From assembly GCA_933228675.1 (NCBI GenBank), contig OW121743.1, positions 18,621,151-18,685,150 of the forward strand: a stretch of 64,000 nucleotides of DNA, given 5' to 3'. Origin of the DNA: Stomorhina lunata (taxonomy: Eukaryota > Arthropoda > Insecta > Diptera > Rhiniidae). Of the stretch, positions 1 to 10,480 are shown piece by piece. A program made the position numbers and the translations under genes. The notes beneath the pieces were generated by a model that did not search any database, had not been told where the DNA came from, and worked only from the letters and a program-made list of their open reading frames with translations. The first letter of the stretch is position 1. Each line of letters starts with the position of its first letter.

Positions 1-1017
1 AAGTACATAAACACTTACAAAATTCACTTCGCCAGTCACTCATTTTTAAAATTCCCATTTTTTTTTTTTCTTTTTTAAGTTCATAAAGTTTTTGTTTAAA
101 TAATTTTCCTATAGTATATGTGTTGAAAGTTTAGCTTTAAATTATTTGACATCTTAAAGGCAGCTGTCAGAAACTGTCAGTTAACACAACATTTGTTATG
201 ATATGAGTGTGAGTAGTATCATAACATAGAATATATATATACAGAGGAACAGAAAATTTATTAAAAATCCTATAAGTTCAAAAAAGTCTGTCTAAGAATT
301 TATTTCAAATCATCCAAAATTGTTAAGCTCTTTTTTTTATATTAAAAATTGATGTGAAATCTTTTCATTCAAGTTTGTTTTCTACAATTTTTTACAATTA
401 TATTATTCACACTTGATTTAATTAATGAAACATATGTAGAAAATTTGGCTTAAATTTTTAATTAAATGGTAATCAATGACTCATTTTTACACTCTTTTAA
501 GAGATTGCGAAAAAAATACTTCTCGGCAACACTAATTATAATGTTGCCAGATAATATAGGCCATGGCAAAAAAATTGTAAGTCTACTTTTACATTAGTCA
601 GGTTTCAAGACTTGAATTTGTATGGAAAAAACTGACAGAAATAAAATTGAGCAAACCTGACCGTACAATCAAGTTTACGAAAATTTTGAAAATTTGTATG
701 AAATTTAAGGAAAATAAAATTAAAACTGATGAAGAAAATGTTTGTGTGTGAACGTGAATGCAGGTTCAAAAGAAATTTAAATTTTTTTTCTGGCAAAATT
801 TAGTGGCCATAGCTATCATAGTTTCCAATTTAATAGCTTTTAACTGGCCTTTGCTAAAATTTTTGGTTTCCGTGAGTGTTTTTTATATGAAAGCTAAAGT
901 CAAATATAGACTTATTCCTATAAAATTTGATAAACTTATCAAAAAATTGCATAAAACTTCCCTATTTTAAATTTAATCGTCATAGCTATTACAATTGTAT
1001 TCAATTTATCAGCATTA
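1..1017. other. AT-rich intronic sequence, nothing recognised
   Basis: Upstream intron (or 5' flank) of Fas2. It is AT-rich with homopolymer runs and two short open frames (605-796 and 758-970) that show no domain, no splice context and only AT-driven composition. I see no gene or clear repeat here. Confidence 0.5.
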
Positions 1018-1640
1018 ATGTGTTTCCCGGGGCGGGGTTATATGGGAGCTCTAACTAAATTTGAACCGATTTTGTCCATTTTCAACACACATCTTTTTAA
1101 AGATATCCAAAATACTTTTGTAAAATTTTGTCCCTCTACCTCTTTTCGTTAAGGCGCTATCGTGCTTTTATCTGACGGACAGACGGACATAAACAACCTT
1201 TTCTTTATGTATTTTTGTATTTTCATATGTTTTTTATATGGGAGCTATGGTCAAATGCTGACCGACTGTGACAAAATTTTGCACACTGGCTGGTATTGAC
1301 ACAAGACTTTCTTTTGCCAAATTTAGTGGTAATATCTGTTATACTGTTAGATTTATTGGCATTTAAGTGTATTTTAGATGAAATTTAGGCTGTTTTCGTA
1401 AGTTTTTTGTATGGGAGCTAAGCTAAATGTGAACCGATTTTGATGAAATTTTATACGCTGCCTAGGGCTAATGTAAAACTTCTATATAAATTTTATCATT
1501 ATAGCTGTTATAATTTGTCATTTATTAACAAATAAGCGATTAGCCTAGACGAGGTTATACGGGAGCTATGGTCAAATGTGAACCGATTTTGCCCAATTTC
1601 AATACCAAAATTTTCTCAATCTGTAAAAGAAAGTTTATTC
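1018..1640 (+). repeat. Four degenerate copies of a 'GGGAGCTA...GAACCGATTTTG' interspersed repeat
   Basis: Copies begin near 1039, 1236, 1408 and 1556. Each has a TATGGGAGCTA-like block, then a variant of AAATGTGAACCGATTTTG, then a TTTGC/TTATACGCTG-like block. The first copy is followed at about 1174-1192 by GACGGACAGACGGACATA. From general knowledge, 'gggagctat...gaaccgat...gacggacagacgg' text is a common degenerate interspersed repeat in higher-fly genomes. No open frame survives, so it is annotated as repeat and not as a gene. Confidence 0.6.
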
Positions 1641-2160
1641 CATTGAGTTTCGTAGACATCAATTGGGAGTATCTCGTTCACTGAATTTTGGTTGAGATAT
1701 TGGGTCTATACATTTTTGCATGTCAAAGTATTCGTTGCTTGAAAATATTTAAATTATCTGGTAAACGTAATGCCATTTCATAATAACTTTTTTTATAATT
1801 GAAATAATTAGTTTTCTTGACTTGACAGATTACAGTTTGATAGTTCTTTTTCGAATTCTGACACATAATCGGACGTAATTTTTGTATCAAGTAACGAATG
1901 ATTCTTTATTACAAAATATTTTTCTTTATTAATAAAATATGAACTTTTAAATTCACAAGTTAAAATTTCCCCAAAAAATCCCCAACAAATTTGAGTAAAT
2001 CCCCAAGCCCCAAACCAAATTTTTTCGCCTTTTTGAAGATTGAATATCCCCAACTTTGGGGCCAAAATTCCAAATCTGGCAGCCCTGATCAAACGTCAGA
2101 AAGTTAATATGGCTGACAAAAGAGAGAACGGTCATATCTTACTAATTAATTTTATCTTGA
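1641..2160. other. Intronic spacer with a GGGGA-rich block on the minus strand
   Basis: From about 1965 to 2090 the minus strand reads as repeated TTGGGGATTT/TTTGGGGAAATT words, ending next to GGGCTGCCAGATTTGG. It gives overlapping short minus-strand frames (1808-2092, 1953-2135) that look like by-products of this low-complexity block. Possibly an old transposon fragment; not identified. Confidence 0.4.
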
Positions 2161-2805
2161 TATAGGCGATACTTGAATATAACCTTTTATATATATGCGG
2201 GACTTGAATAGTGTCTTTACTATATTGGCAAGATAAAGTATCGTCTCTATAGGAGAGAATAATACAGAATGTCCTCTATATAGGCGAAACCAAAACAGAG
2301 TGTCTTATATATAGGCGGTACTAAAACAGAGTATGGTCTCTATAGTAGAGAATAATACAGAGTATCGTTTATAAAGGCGATACTAAAACAGAGTATCGTC
2401 TATATAGGAGAGATTAAAACAGAATATCGTCTATATAGGCGAGACTAAACTAGAGTATCGTATATATAGGCGGTACTAAAATAGAGTATCGTCTCTATAG
2501 TAGAGAATAATACAGAGTATCGTTTATATAGGCGATACTAAAACAGAGTATCGTCTATATAGGAGAGATTAAAACAGAGTATCGTCTATATAGGCGAGAC
2601 TAAATCAGAGTATCGTTTAAATAGGGGAAATTAAACAGAATATCGTCTATATAGGCGAAACCAAAACAGAGTATTGTCTATATAGGCGAGACTTAAATAG
2701 AGTATTGCCTGCAAAGGCGAGACTTAAACAGGGTATCGTCTATAGGGGAGAGCTTAAAACAAAATATAGTCTATATAAGCAAAACTAAAACAGAGTATTG
2801 TCTAT

Positions 2806-3110
2806 ATACACAATCAATTAAACGTAGTGATGTTCGATCAAACTCAATGAGTTAAATTGATGATTATCTCTGCAATTTGATAACTCGACTGTGGTCGAGG
2901 GCGCTAAGTGCTGATGACGTCCTGTGGCGGGACAGAAATTGCAATCCACTAGCCGCGTTCAAAAATAATTTTTTCAGTTTTTCTCCACATTATTACTTTC
3001 AAATTTTCAAATTAATAATTTGAAAATTAAAAATGAACTCAAGCCTGATAAATCCTAATTTTTCAATTAATTCAATTTAAAGTTCGAATAATTAATTTCC
3101 AAATAATGAG
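2806..3110. other. Non-repetitive spacer inside the 155-bp array
   Basis: About 300 bp of unrelated sequence with a locally higher GC part (2880-2960, containing GTGGTCGAGGGCGC and GTCCTGTGGCGGGAC). The repeat resumes on both sides. No domain, TIR or gene recognised; it could be an insertion or the junction between two separately amplified arrays. Confidence 0.5.
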
Positions 3111-3435
3111 ACTAAAAAAGACTATCGTCTATATAGGAGAGATTAAAACAGAATGTCGTCTATATAGGTGAAACCAAAACAGAGTGTCTTATATATAGGC
3201 GGTACTAAAACAGAGTATCGTCTGTAGAGTAGAGAATAATAAAGAGTATCGTTTATATAGGCGATACTAAAACAGAATATCGTCTCTATAGTAGAGAATA
3301 ATACAGAGTATCGTTTATATAGGCGATACTAAAACAGAGTATCGTCTATATAGGAGAGATTAAAACAGAATGTCGTCTATATAGGCGAAACCAAAACAGA
3401 GTGTCTTATATATAGGCGGTACTAAAACAGAGTAT

Positions 3436-3492
3436 CGTCTCTATTCTTCTGTTATCCTTGACTCCCAGTGGAGCATAGGGCCTCGTCTCTAT
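3436..3492. mobile_element. 39-bp insert flanked by a 9-bp direct repeat
   Basis: Within one 31-bp unit the word CGTCTCTAT is present at 3436-3444 and again at 3484-3492. Between them lie 39 bp foreign to the array, including ACTCCCAGTGGAGCATAGG. The same text, 41 identical bases when counted with one edge base on each side (3444-3484), reappears at 43400-43440 inside a degenerate LINE. The flanking duplication looks like a target-site duplication or templated repair; it is too short to be an autonomous element. Confidence 0.75.
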
Positions 3493-4894
3493 AGTAGAGA
3501 ATAATACAGAGTATCGTTTATATAGGCGATACTAAAACAGAGTATCGTCTATATAGGAGAGATTAAAACAGAATATCGTCTATATAGGCGAGACTAAACT
3601 AGAGTATAGTATATATAGGCGGTACTAAAACAGAGTATCGTCTCTATAGTAGAGAATAATACAGAGTATCATTTATATAGGCGATACTAAAACAGAGTAT
3701 AGTCTATATAGGAGAGATTAAAACAGAATATCGTCTATATAGGCGAGACTAAACTAGAGTTTCGTATATATAGGCGTTACTAAAACAGAGTATCGTCTCT
3801 ATAGTAGAGAATAGTACAGAGTATCGTCTATATAGGCGATACTAAAACAGAATATCCTCTATATAGGCGGGACTAAACTAGAGTATCGTATATATAGGCA
3901 CGACTAAAACAGAATATCGTCTCTATAGTAGAGAATAATACAGAGTATCGTTTATATAGGCGATACTAAAACAGAGTATCGTTTATATAGGGGAAATTAA
4001 ACAGAATATCATCTATATAGGCGAAACCAAAACAGAGTATCGTTTATATAGGCGAGACTTAAATAGAGTATCATCTCTATAGTAGAGAATAATACAGAGT
4101 ATCGTTTATATAGACTAAATCAGAGTATCGTTTATGTAGGGGAAATTAAACAGAATATCATCTATATATTCGAAACCAAAACAGAGTATCGTCTATATAG
4201 GCGAGACTTAAATAGAATATTGCCTATAAAGGCGAGACTAAAACAGAGTATCGTCTATAGGGGAGAGATTAAAACAAAATATAGTCTATATAGGCGAAAC
4301 TAAAACAGAGTATTGTCTATATAAGCGAGACTAAAAAAGAGATTAAAACAGAATGTCGTCTATATAGGCGAAACCAAAACAGAGTGTCTTATATATAGGC
4401 GGTACTAAAACAGAGTATCGTCTCTATAGTAGAGAATAATACAGAGTATCGTTTATATAGGCGATACTAAAACAGAGTATCGTCTATATAGGAGAGATTA
4501 AAACAGAATATCGTCTATATAGGCGAGACTAAACTAGAGTTTCGTATATATAGGCGGTACTAAAACAGAGTATCGTCTCTATAGTAGAGAATAGTACAGA
4601 GTATCGCCTATATAGGCGATACTAAAATAGAGTATTGTATATAGTATATAGGCACGATTAAAATAGAGTATTGTCTATATAGGCGAGATTAAAATAGAGT
4701 ATTGTCTATAAAAGCGAGACTAAAACAGAGTAGCGTCTATATAGGCGAATCTAAAACAGAGAGTAGCGTCTATATAGACGATACTACAATAGAGTATAGT
4801 CTATATAAGCGAGATTAAAACAGTTTATATTCTATATGTATGAGACTGAAACAGACTTTTGTTTTTATAGGCGAGACTAAAACAGAGTATTGAC

Positions 4895-5215
4895 TTTATG
4901 TATTAGAACGCATTATAATGCTTTTATAATATATTAAAACACATTATATTGAGATTGTAATATATTTAGACGCGTTATAATGAGATTATAAGGTTTTAAG
5001 TTGCATTATAATATGATAATAATGGATTGTAACGCATTATAATTGAAATATAATACATTACAACGAATAACGATGCAAATATAATGCATTATAATGCTTT
5101 TAAAAAGTATGTTAACTCATTAAAATGAGATTATAATGCATTAAAACGTGATATAATGAGATTATAATGTATTATAACGCCTTATAAAGCGAATGTAATG
5201 AGTTTTTTTGAACTG
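4895..5215. repeat. TAATG/TTATAA-type AT repeat, degenerate
   Basis: Words such as GCATTATAATG, GAGATTATAATG and CATTACAACG recur with irregular spacing. Same family as the arrays at 6625-7620 and 10480-12360, here diverged and directly abutting the 155-bp array. Confidence 0.75.
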
Positions 5216-6620
5216 TTTTTTTTTTTAAATGACATTCACTATAAAGCATCCTAATTAATTTTTAATCTCCTTGGCTATAAATAATTTCTTTTACTTATGT
5301 CCTTTCTCATGAATAATTTAATTTTGTGTTGAGCATTTTCCTTAATAAATATTTTTTTATTTCTTTTAAAATATTGCAAAAATGTATATGTTAAACATAT
5401 GTTGGCTGCTTTAATTTAATCAAATATCATTAAGCATCAAGTAGCCAAGTCATTTCAATAAATATGCGTACATACATACAAGGAGTCCACGTGCCAGAAC
5501 AATTGCCAGAAATATCCTTTGGAGTGACAGCCACTCTCTGGCAGTCTCCTCCACTTAAGTAATAAGACAAATGTAAATAAAATGGTTTAAGAGAAATTGC
5601 GATATAAAATATTTGAATATACATGTGTCGTTTGCATAAGAAATAAGGAGCAAAATTAAGGCTCACATATGTCATTTAAGCCTTAAGATAATTACCAAGA
5701 AAATATTATTCATGGAAGGCATGAAAGTATAAAATATTCGTTTAATTTTTTTTAATGTTTTGCTTAAATGAAAGTTCTTTTCAGTAAAAACCCATAAATT
5801 GTTTCAGTTTTCTTTTCGTTTCTTAAATTATTTTATATTATTATTGGGTTTCTTTTAAAGTTTCTCCTCACAAAAACAAAAAAACTCAAATGCAAACAAT
5901 TTAATCTGGCCACTCGTTTAACACAGCCAAATACAACTCTGCCTTAAGCTGTCACTTTGCATTTTCCTGTTAATTTTTGCATTTTCTCTTATGCCCTTTT
6001 CCCGTTTGATCTCTTGAAAAATGAAAAACCAAAAATTTATGGTTTTTAACATCCACCATTATTTGTTGTTATAATTAACGAAAGGGAAAAAAGAATCAAG
6101 GAAAGTTTTTTGTGAATAAAAACGAAATTCCTTTACCCCAAAAACCACCATAAAATTGCTCTGCATGTTGAGAGGGTAACCCCTTCTGTTTTTGGGGCGG
6201 GAAATATGCGTTTGCTCGAAAATACTTTGCCATTTACATTAACGCATTATTTACACTTGCATGCGAGTGCATGCACGTGAAATTCTTTTTTTTTTTGAAG
6301 CTTAAGCTCCAATTTTTGTATGACCTGATAACAGTTTTTTTTTTTTTTGTTGGGGTTTTTCGTTAATATTTTTAATTCCTTTTTTGAGGTTTTTCAGTAA
6401 AAAAGGAAATACTTTTGCAAATTGTTGGTCACACTGGCCACATGTAAGTTGGCGTTTTTTATTACTGTTGAACAAATTTGTTAAAATATGGTTTTCAGAG
6501 GTTTATTGGAAGCTTAAAAGGGGATTATAGGAAGGTTGCAAATATGTAAAGATAGGAATGTTTAAAGATAATTTATTTTAAATGTTAATGATATTAAAAA
6601 TTTAAATTTTAAATTAACGA
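5216..6620. other. Intronic spacer, nothing recognised
   Basis: AT-rich sequence with poly-T runs and no repeat of more than a few copies. The minus-strand frame at 5430-5675 lacks any domain and sits in ordinary intron-like composition. I see no gene. Confidence 0.5.
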
Positions 6621-6624
6621 AAAC

Positions 6625-7622
6625 TTAATATTTAAAATAAGAAATTTACTATAAAAATGTTTTATAAGGTACTATAATGCTTTAGTAAAGTAATATTAAA
6701 CATTATAGCACAATTATAATTTAAGAAAATTAGTTAAAATACGATTATAAAGCTAGTAATAAGCATTACTATACAATTATAATGAATCATAACTCATTAT
6801 AATGCTAATATAAGGGATTTTAACTAAATATAATGCAATTATAATGTATTATTGCTCATTATATCGCGATTATAATGTATTATAATGCAATTTAAGTATA
6901 TTATAACGTATTATAACGCGATTATAATGACTTATAATGCGATTATAATGACTTACAATGCGATTAAAATGTATTGTAATGTTTTATAATGCATTAGAAC
7001 GTTTTATAATGCGTTTTAACGCATTATAATGCGATAATAATGTATTATATAGCATAATAATACATTAAAATCTGATTATTATGCGTCATAAAGGATTATA
7101 ATATATTATAACGAGTTATTATGCAATTATAATGTATTATAATGCTATATATTTCGATTTTAATGTATTATAATGCGATTATAATGTAGTATAACGTATT
7201 ATAATTTGGTTATAATGTATTATAACACATTATAATGCGAATATAATATATTATATCGCATTATAATTCGATCTTAATGTGTTATACCGCATTATAATTC
7301 GTTTTAATTGTTTCGTTACGCATTATATTGCGATTATAATGTATTATTGTGTTATACCGCATTATAATTCGATTTTATTGTTTCGTTACGCTTTATATTG
7401 CGATTATAATGCATTATTGCTCATTATAATACAATTATAATGTATTATTCCTTATTAAAATGGAATTATAAAGTATTATTAAGAATTATAATGCAATTAG
7501 AATGTATTATAACGCATTATAATGTGATTTTAATGTATTATAATTAGATTTTAATGTTTCGTTACGCATTATATTGCGATTATAATGTCTAATTGCTCAT
7601 TATAACGTGATTATAATATACT
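6625..7622. repeat. 31-bp GCATTATAATGCGATTATAA tandem array
   Basis: Basic unit is GCATTATAATGCGATTATAA followed by TGTATTATAAC (31 bp), with frequent single changes. A local duplication with a GTGTTATACCGCATTATAAT and TTTCGTTACGC signature appears at about 7275-7400 and again near 7555. No coding potential. Confidence 0.85.
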
Positions 7623-7623
7623 A

Positions 7624-8425
7624 GCTTTACCCAGAGTGCGTTGCTGCTCCACTTACTAAAATAAATGAATTTTATTGATTTGAATGCATAGTTTACGATT
7701 CAATTCATTTTGGCTAATTATCAGTGGCACCATCTGGCGAAAATTAGTTTCACCAACTTAGAAACCTTCCTCGATTCATGCATAACAACTTTGCTTTAGG
7801 TCATTACATAATCAAAATCATATGCTTAGTTTTCAGTGTCGCCATATATCGGAAATTAATCAAACCGACCTAGAAACCTCAGTCGACTTATGCTCAACAA
7901 CTTTGCTAAAGATCATAGTATAATCAAATGCAAAGTTTAGGATTTAATTTATTTTGAGTAATTTTCAGTGGCGCCACCTAACGAAAATTTGTCATACCAA
8001 CTTAGAAACCTTTGTCGGCTCATGCGCAACAACTTTGCTTAAGATTTGATGGTCAAATGCATAATTTACTATTTGTCTGCATAGAGTTTATACAATATAT
8101 GGAAACTATATTTTACAATGTGTAAATATAAAAAATTTCCATGGATTTTATAAACTCTAAAAAAATACTAAATAATTTGTTACAAAAAAGGTGATAAATC
8201 AAAAACCGCTCTACCGATTTTTAGAAAAATTCACATAAACCATATACTAATAATTGCAAACAAAGCCTAAACATTGGATAGGTGATCCCTAAAAGTGGCA
8301 CCATCTAGCGAAAATTAGTCTCACAAACTTAAAAACCTCCTTCGACTCATGCGCAATAACTTTGCTAAAGATCATAGGATTTTGGCTAATTATAAGTGGC
8401 CCCAGCTGGCGAAAATTATATTATC
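7624..8425. repeat. Degenerate ~110-140-bp repeat with a 'GGCACCATCTGGCGAAAATTAG' core
   Basis: About five copies near 7724, 7843, 7970, 8298 and 8397 share GTGGC(A/G)CCA(T/C)CT(G/A)(G/A)CGAAAATTAG, then CCAACTTAGAAACC, then CGACTCATGC and AACAACTTTGCT. The 'ggcgccatctggcgaaaa' wording is typical of fly interspersed repeats. Its last copy ends about 130 bp before a Fas2 exon. Confidence 0.7.
8083..8159. mobile_element. Small foldback element
   Basis: TAGAGTTTATACAATATATG starting at 8083 pairs imperfectly with CATGGATTTTATAAACTCTA ending at 8159, so the whole 77 bp folds into one hairpin. It lies inside the 7.6-8.4 kb repeat cluster. No transposase; MITE-like by structure only. Confidence 0.5.
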
Positions 8426-8549
8426 GTTATCTTAAATTTATTCCCATTTTTGATTTATCCAAAATAATTGTTATAATAAATTTTACTTTAAAAGTGTTTA
8501 TACTTTATTTAAAATCTTCTAATTTTGATCTACCTCTTTCATTTTCCAG

Positions 8550-8724
8550 ACCTCACATTAGCCGCTGACAATGCCAAATTGGAAATATTTCCCATGCAAG
8601 AAGTACAAAGAAAACCGGTGGGCAAGTCACTAATATTAACCTGTCGACCCAATGTGCCTCAGGGTAGTCTAGTCACCGATTTACAGTGGAAAGATAATTT
8701 CAATAATACGATATTGCCAAAGCC
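8550..8724 (+). CDS. Fas2: Fasciclin 2, exon for the first half of Ig domain 1
   Basis: Fas2 is a homophilic NCAM-like adhesion protein at the cell surface, acting in axon fasciculation, synapse growth and epithelia. This 175-nt exon is bounded by a TTTTCCAG acceptor (8542-8549) and a perfect GTAAGT donor (8725). Reading from the third base gives [16 protein letters not shown], then [13 protein letters not shown] with the first Ig1 cysteine, and LQWKDN with the Ig-core Trp. The first residues fall at the end of the signal peptide, so the start codon is in an exon left of the window. It ends two bases into a codon (CC), needing one base from the next exon. Identification rests on very close agreement with Drosophila Fas2 as remembered. 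Confidence 0.95.
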
Positions 8725-8779
8725 GTAAGTACAACATATTTGGAAATGAAACAATTATAATTTATTTATAAAATAATAA

Positions 8780-8895
8780 CCCCCTAATTCATAAACGAAT
8801 TATAAAATTATCATAGTCTTATAGCAGGAATTTTGTATGGAAAATTTGAATTATAAGCTTGTCATAGCAATATTTTTCGTTTATGAATTAGGGGG
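8780..8895. mobile_element. 116-bp MITE with CCCCCTAATTCATAAACGA terminal inverted repeats
   Basis: CCCCCTAATTCATAAACGA at 8780-8798 and its exact reverse complement at 8877-8895 form 19-bp perfect terminal inverted repeats. The element is flanked by TAA on both sides (8777-8779 and 8896-8898), a 3-bp duplication of the type made by PIF/Harbinger elements. It has no coding capacity, so it would be non-autonomous. It lies 55 bp downstream of the Fas2 donor. Confidence 0.75.
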
Positions 8896-8899
8896 TAAG

Positions 8900-10079
8900 G
8901 AAATAAAAATTTGCAATATGTAATTAAAAAAACTTTTTGGAAATTTAATTTAGAAAAATTAATAGTCACTGTAAATTTTGTAAAGAAATTTTCAAAACAA
9001 AATACCTATGTTTGTGTAAAAAGTGTAAAAACCAAAAATAAATTTAACCAATTTTTTGAATATTATGATACTATTTACAAAAAAAGTTTTTATAAAATAA
9101 ATTTCATATAAAAAAAAACTGAAATTTTTAACTATACACATTTTTTAACTCGAATAAACCCTTTAATAATTGGCTTTCCAACAGAAAATAATACTTCTAA
9201 TTAAAATAATCCTTTTCAAAATTCGCCTTCAACCTTTAAAACCCTTTAAAAAATAATTAAAAAAAATTGTTTATTAACAAATGTACAAAATTTTAGTAAT
9301 TTACCCTTTAATTCTACTAAAAACATTGTAATTTAGGAATTCTACATTTTTTTTAAAGAAAAATGTTAATAACATTCATCTTAAATAATAAAAATATCCT
9401 TGTTATTAACGTAAAATTTTGGTAGATTTCAATTAATTAAATATTTTAAAAGAAAAGATTTAAGATTGTATAATTTTAAAAGAAAAAAGTAAAAAAAAAT
9501 GATTAAATATTCTTTAAATCTTGAAAATAGGTTGAAATATCACAGAAATTACCTTATTTCTGTAAGTAAAGGCTGTTAAATACATTTTACTGTTAATAAT
9601 GACTGCAAAGTTAACAGTTGTAGGTTAACTCCCTTGAACTGTTACAAAAAAACTGTTATAATGCTAAATGCAGCATTTCAATGTTAAAGAACACTGTTAA
9701 AATTGTTTTCATGTTAGTTTTAGCAGTAATGTTAAGTGATTGCATTTACTGTTGCTAAATGAGGAGAGGGACATTTTTCTTTGTTCTCATTTCTTTATGT
9801 ATGTGTTTGTTTTTTTTAAACCTTGTGTTAATTCTAAGTCAAACAGTGTTACCATTGTGTTATTTTATGTGTTTTACTTTACAAACACGTTTTGATTATA
9901 AATTTTTTTTATAAATTTCAAATGCTTCTTAATGCTTTTTTATATATAATTCTCTGTTGTTTTTTTCTTCTCTTTATATATTTTATCGCTTTTAATAAAT
10001 TTTTTTTGGTTATTAAATTTCTTTTATAATTTCTTTTATTTCATTTAAACCAAAAACCAAACAAAAAACTCAACTTTAG
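8900..10079. other. Intronic spacer with a TGTTAA-rich patch
   Basis: AT-rich intron. From about 9555 to 9750 it is rich in CTGTTAA/GTTAACAG words, similar in style to 50490-50710, which may be traces of an old element. The small frame at 8911-9111 has no recognisable feature. Confidence 0.45.
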
Positions 10080-10133
10080 GCACAAAACTTATCAACCACT
10101 GTATGATTCCAAAGGACATAGATTAAGCGATAA
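10080..10133 (+). CDS. Fas2: Candidate optional 54-nt microexon of Fas2 (18 residues in Ig1)
   Basis: An acceptor CAACTTTAG (ending 10079) and a perfect donor GTAAGT (10134-10139) bound 54 nt with no stop. Spliced after exon 8550-8724 it completes the split proline codon (CC+G) and reads HKTYQPLYDSKGHRLSD, then leaves two bases (AA) that the next exon completes. Start and end phases are identical, so the exon can be included or skipped without changing the downstream frame. It would insert 18 residues between the two halves of Ig1. It is less AT-rich than its surroundings. I do not know whether Drosophila has this exon; splice sites, phase and codon content are what support it. Confidence 0.62.
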
Positions 10134-10139
10134 GTAAGT

Positions 10140-10480
10140 AAAGGGAAGTTTAGAAGGGCTTTCAATAAGTCCCTAAAACTTCTCTTTAGTTTAGTACAAA
10201 AAAAAAAACGCTAACCCCTAAAAATTAAAAACAATGATTGCTTTTGGTTTGCCCTTAAAAAAAAATGCCCACTAAAATTTTTTAAAAAACTTAAAATGGT
10301 TAAAAGTAAAGCTCGCCCATAAAATTACTTACAATAACACACAAAATTTTAACAAATTTTGATTTAAAATGAAATCCCCTAAAAGGCCTCTATATGAAAG
10401 AGTCTCAAGTCATCCTTAATAAAAAGTACAAATAAATGTTACCTCTTTGCACGTTTTTAGTTGAAACTTTCTCCCATTAC
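10140..10480. other. Intronic spacer, nothing recognised
   Basis: AT-rich sequence between the candidate microexon and the next TAATG array; no repeat or gene seen. Confidence 0.5.

Larger units (their letters stand above)
2160..4895 (+). repeat. 31-bp tandem repeat organised as a 155-bp five-unit higher-order repeat
   Basis: The basic unit is 31 bp, CAGAGTATCGTCTATATAGG followed by CGAGACTAAAA. Five unit types recur in fixed order, recognisable by GGCGATACT, GGAGAGATT, GGCGAGACT, ATATATAGGCGGTACT and CTCTATAGTAGAGAATAAT. The same unit type is at 2358 and 2513, exactly 155 bp (5 x 31) later. Edges and the right end (after about 4620) are more degenerate. The array is interrupted by a non-repeat spacer (about 2806-3110) and a 39-bp foreign insert (3445-3483). 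No coding potential. Confidence 0.9.

Noticed and set aside
2160..4895. CRISPR-like array (31-bp repeats)
   Set aside because: Units abut without unique spacers, the host is a eukaryote, and the units form a higher-order tandem repeat.
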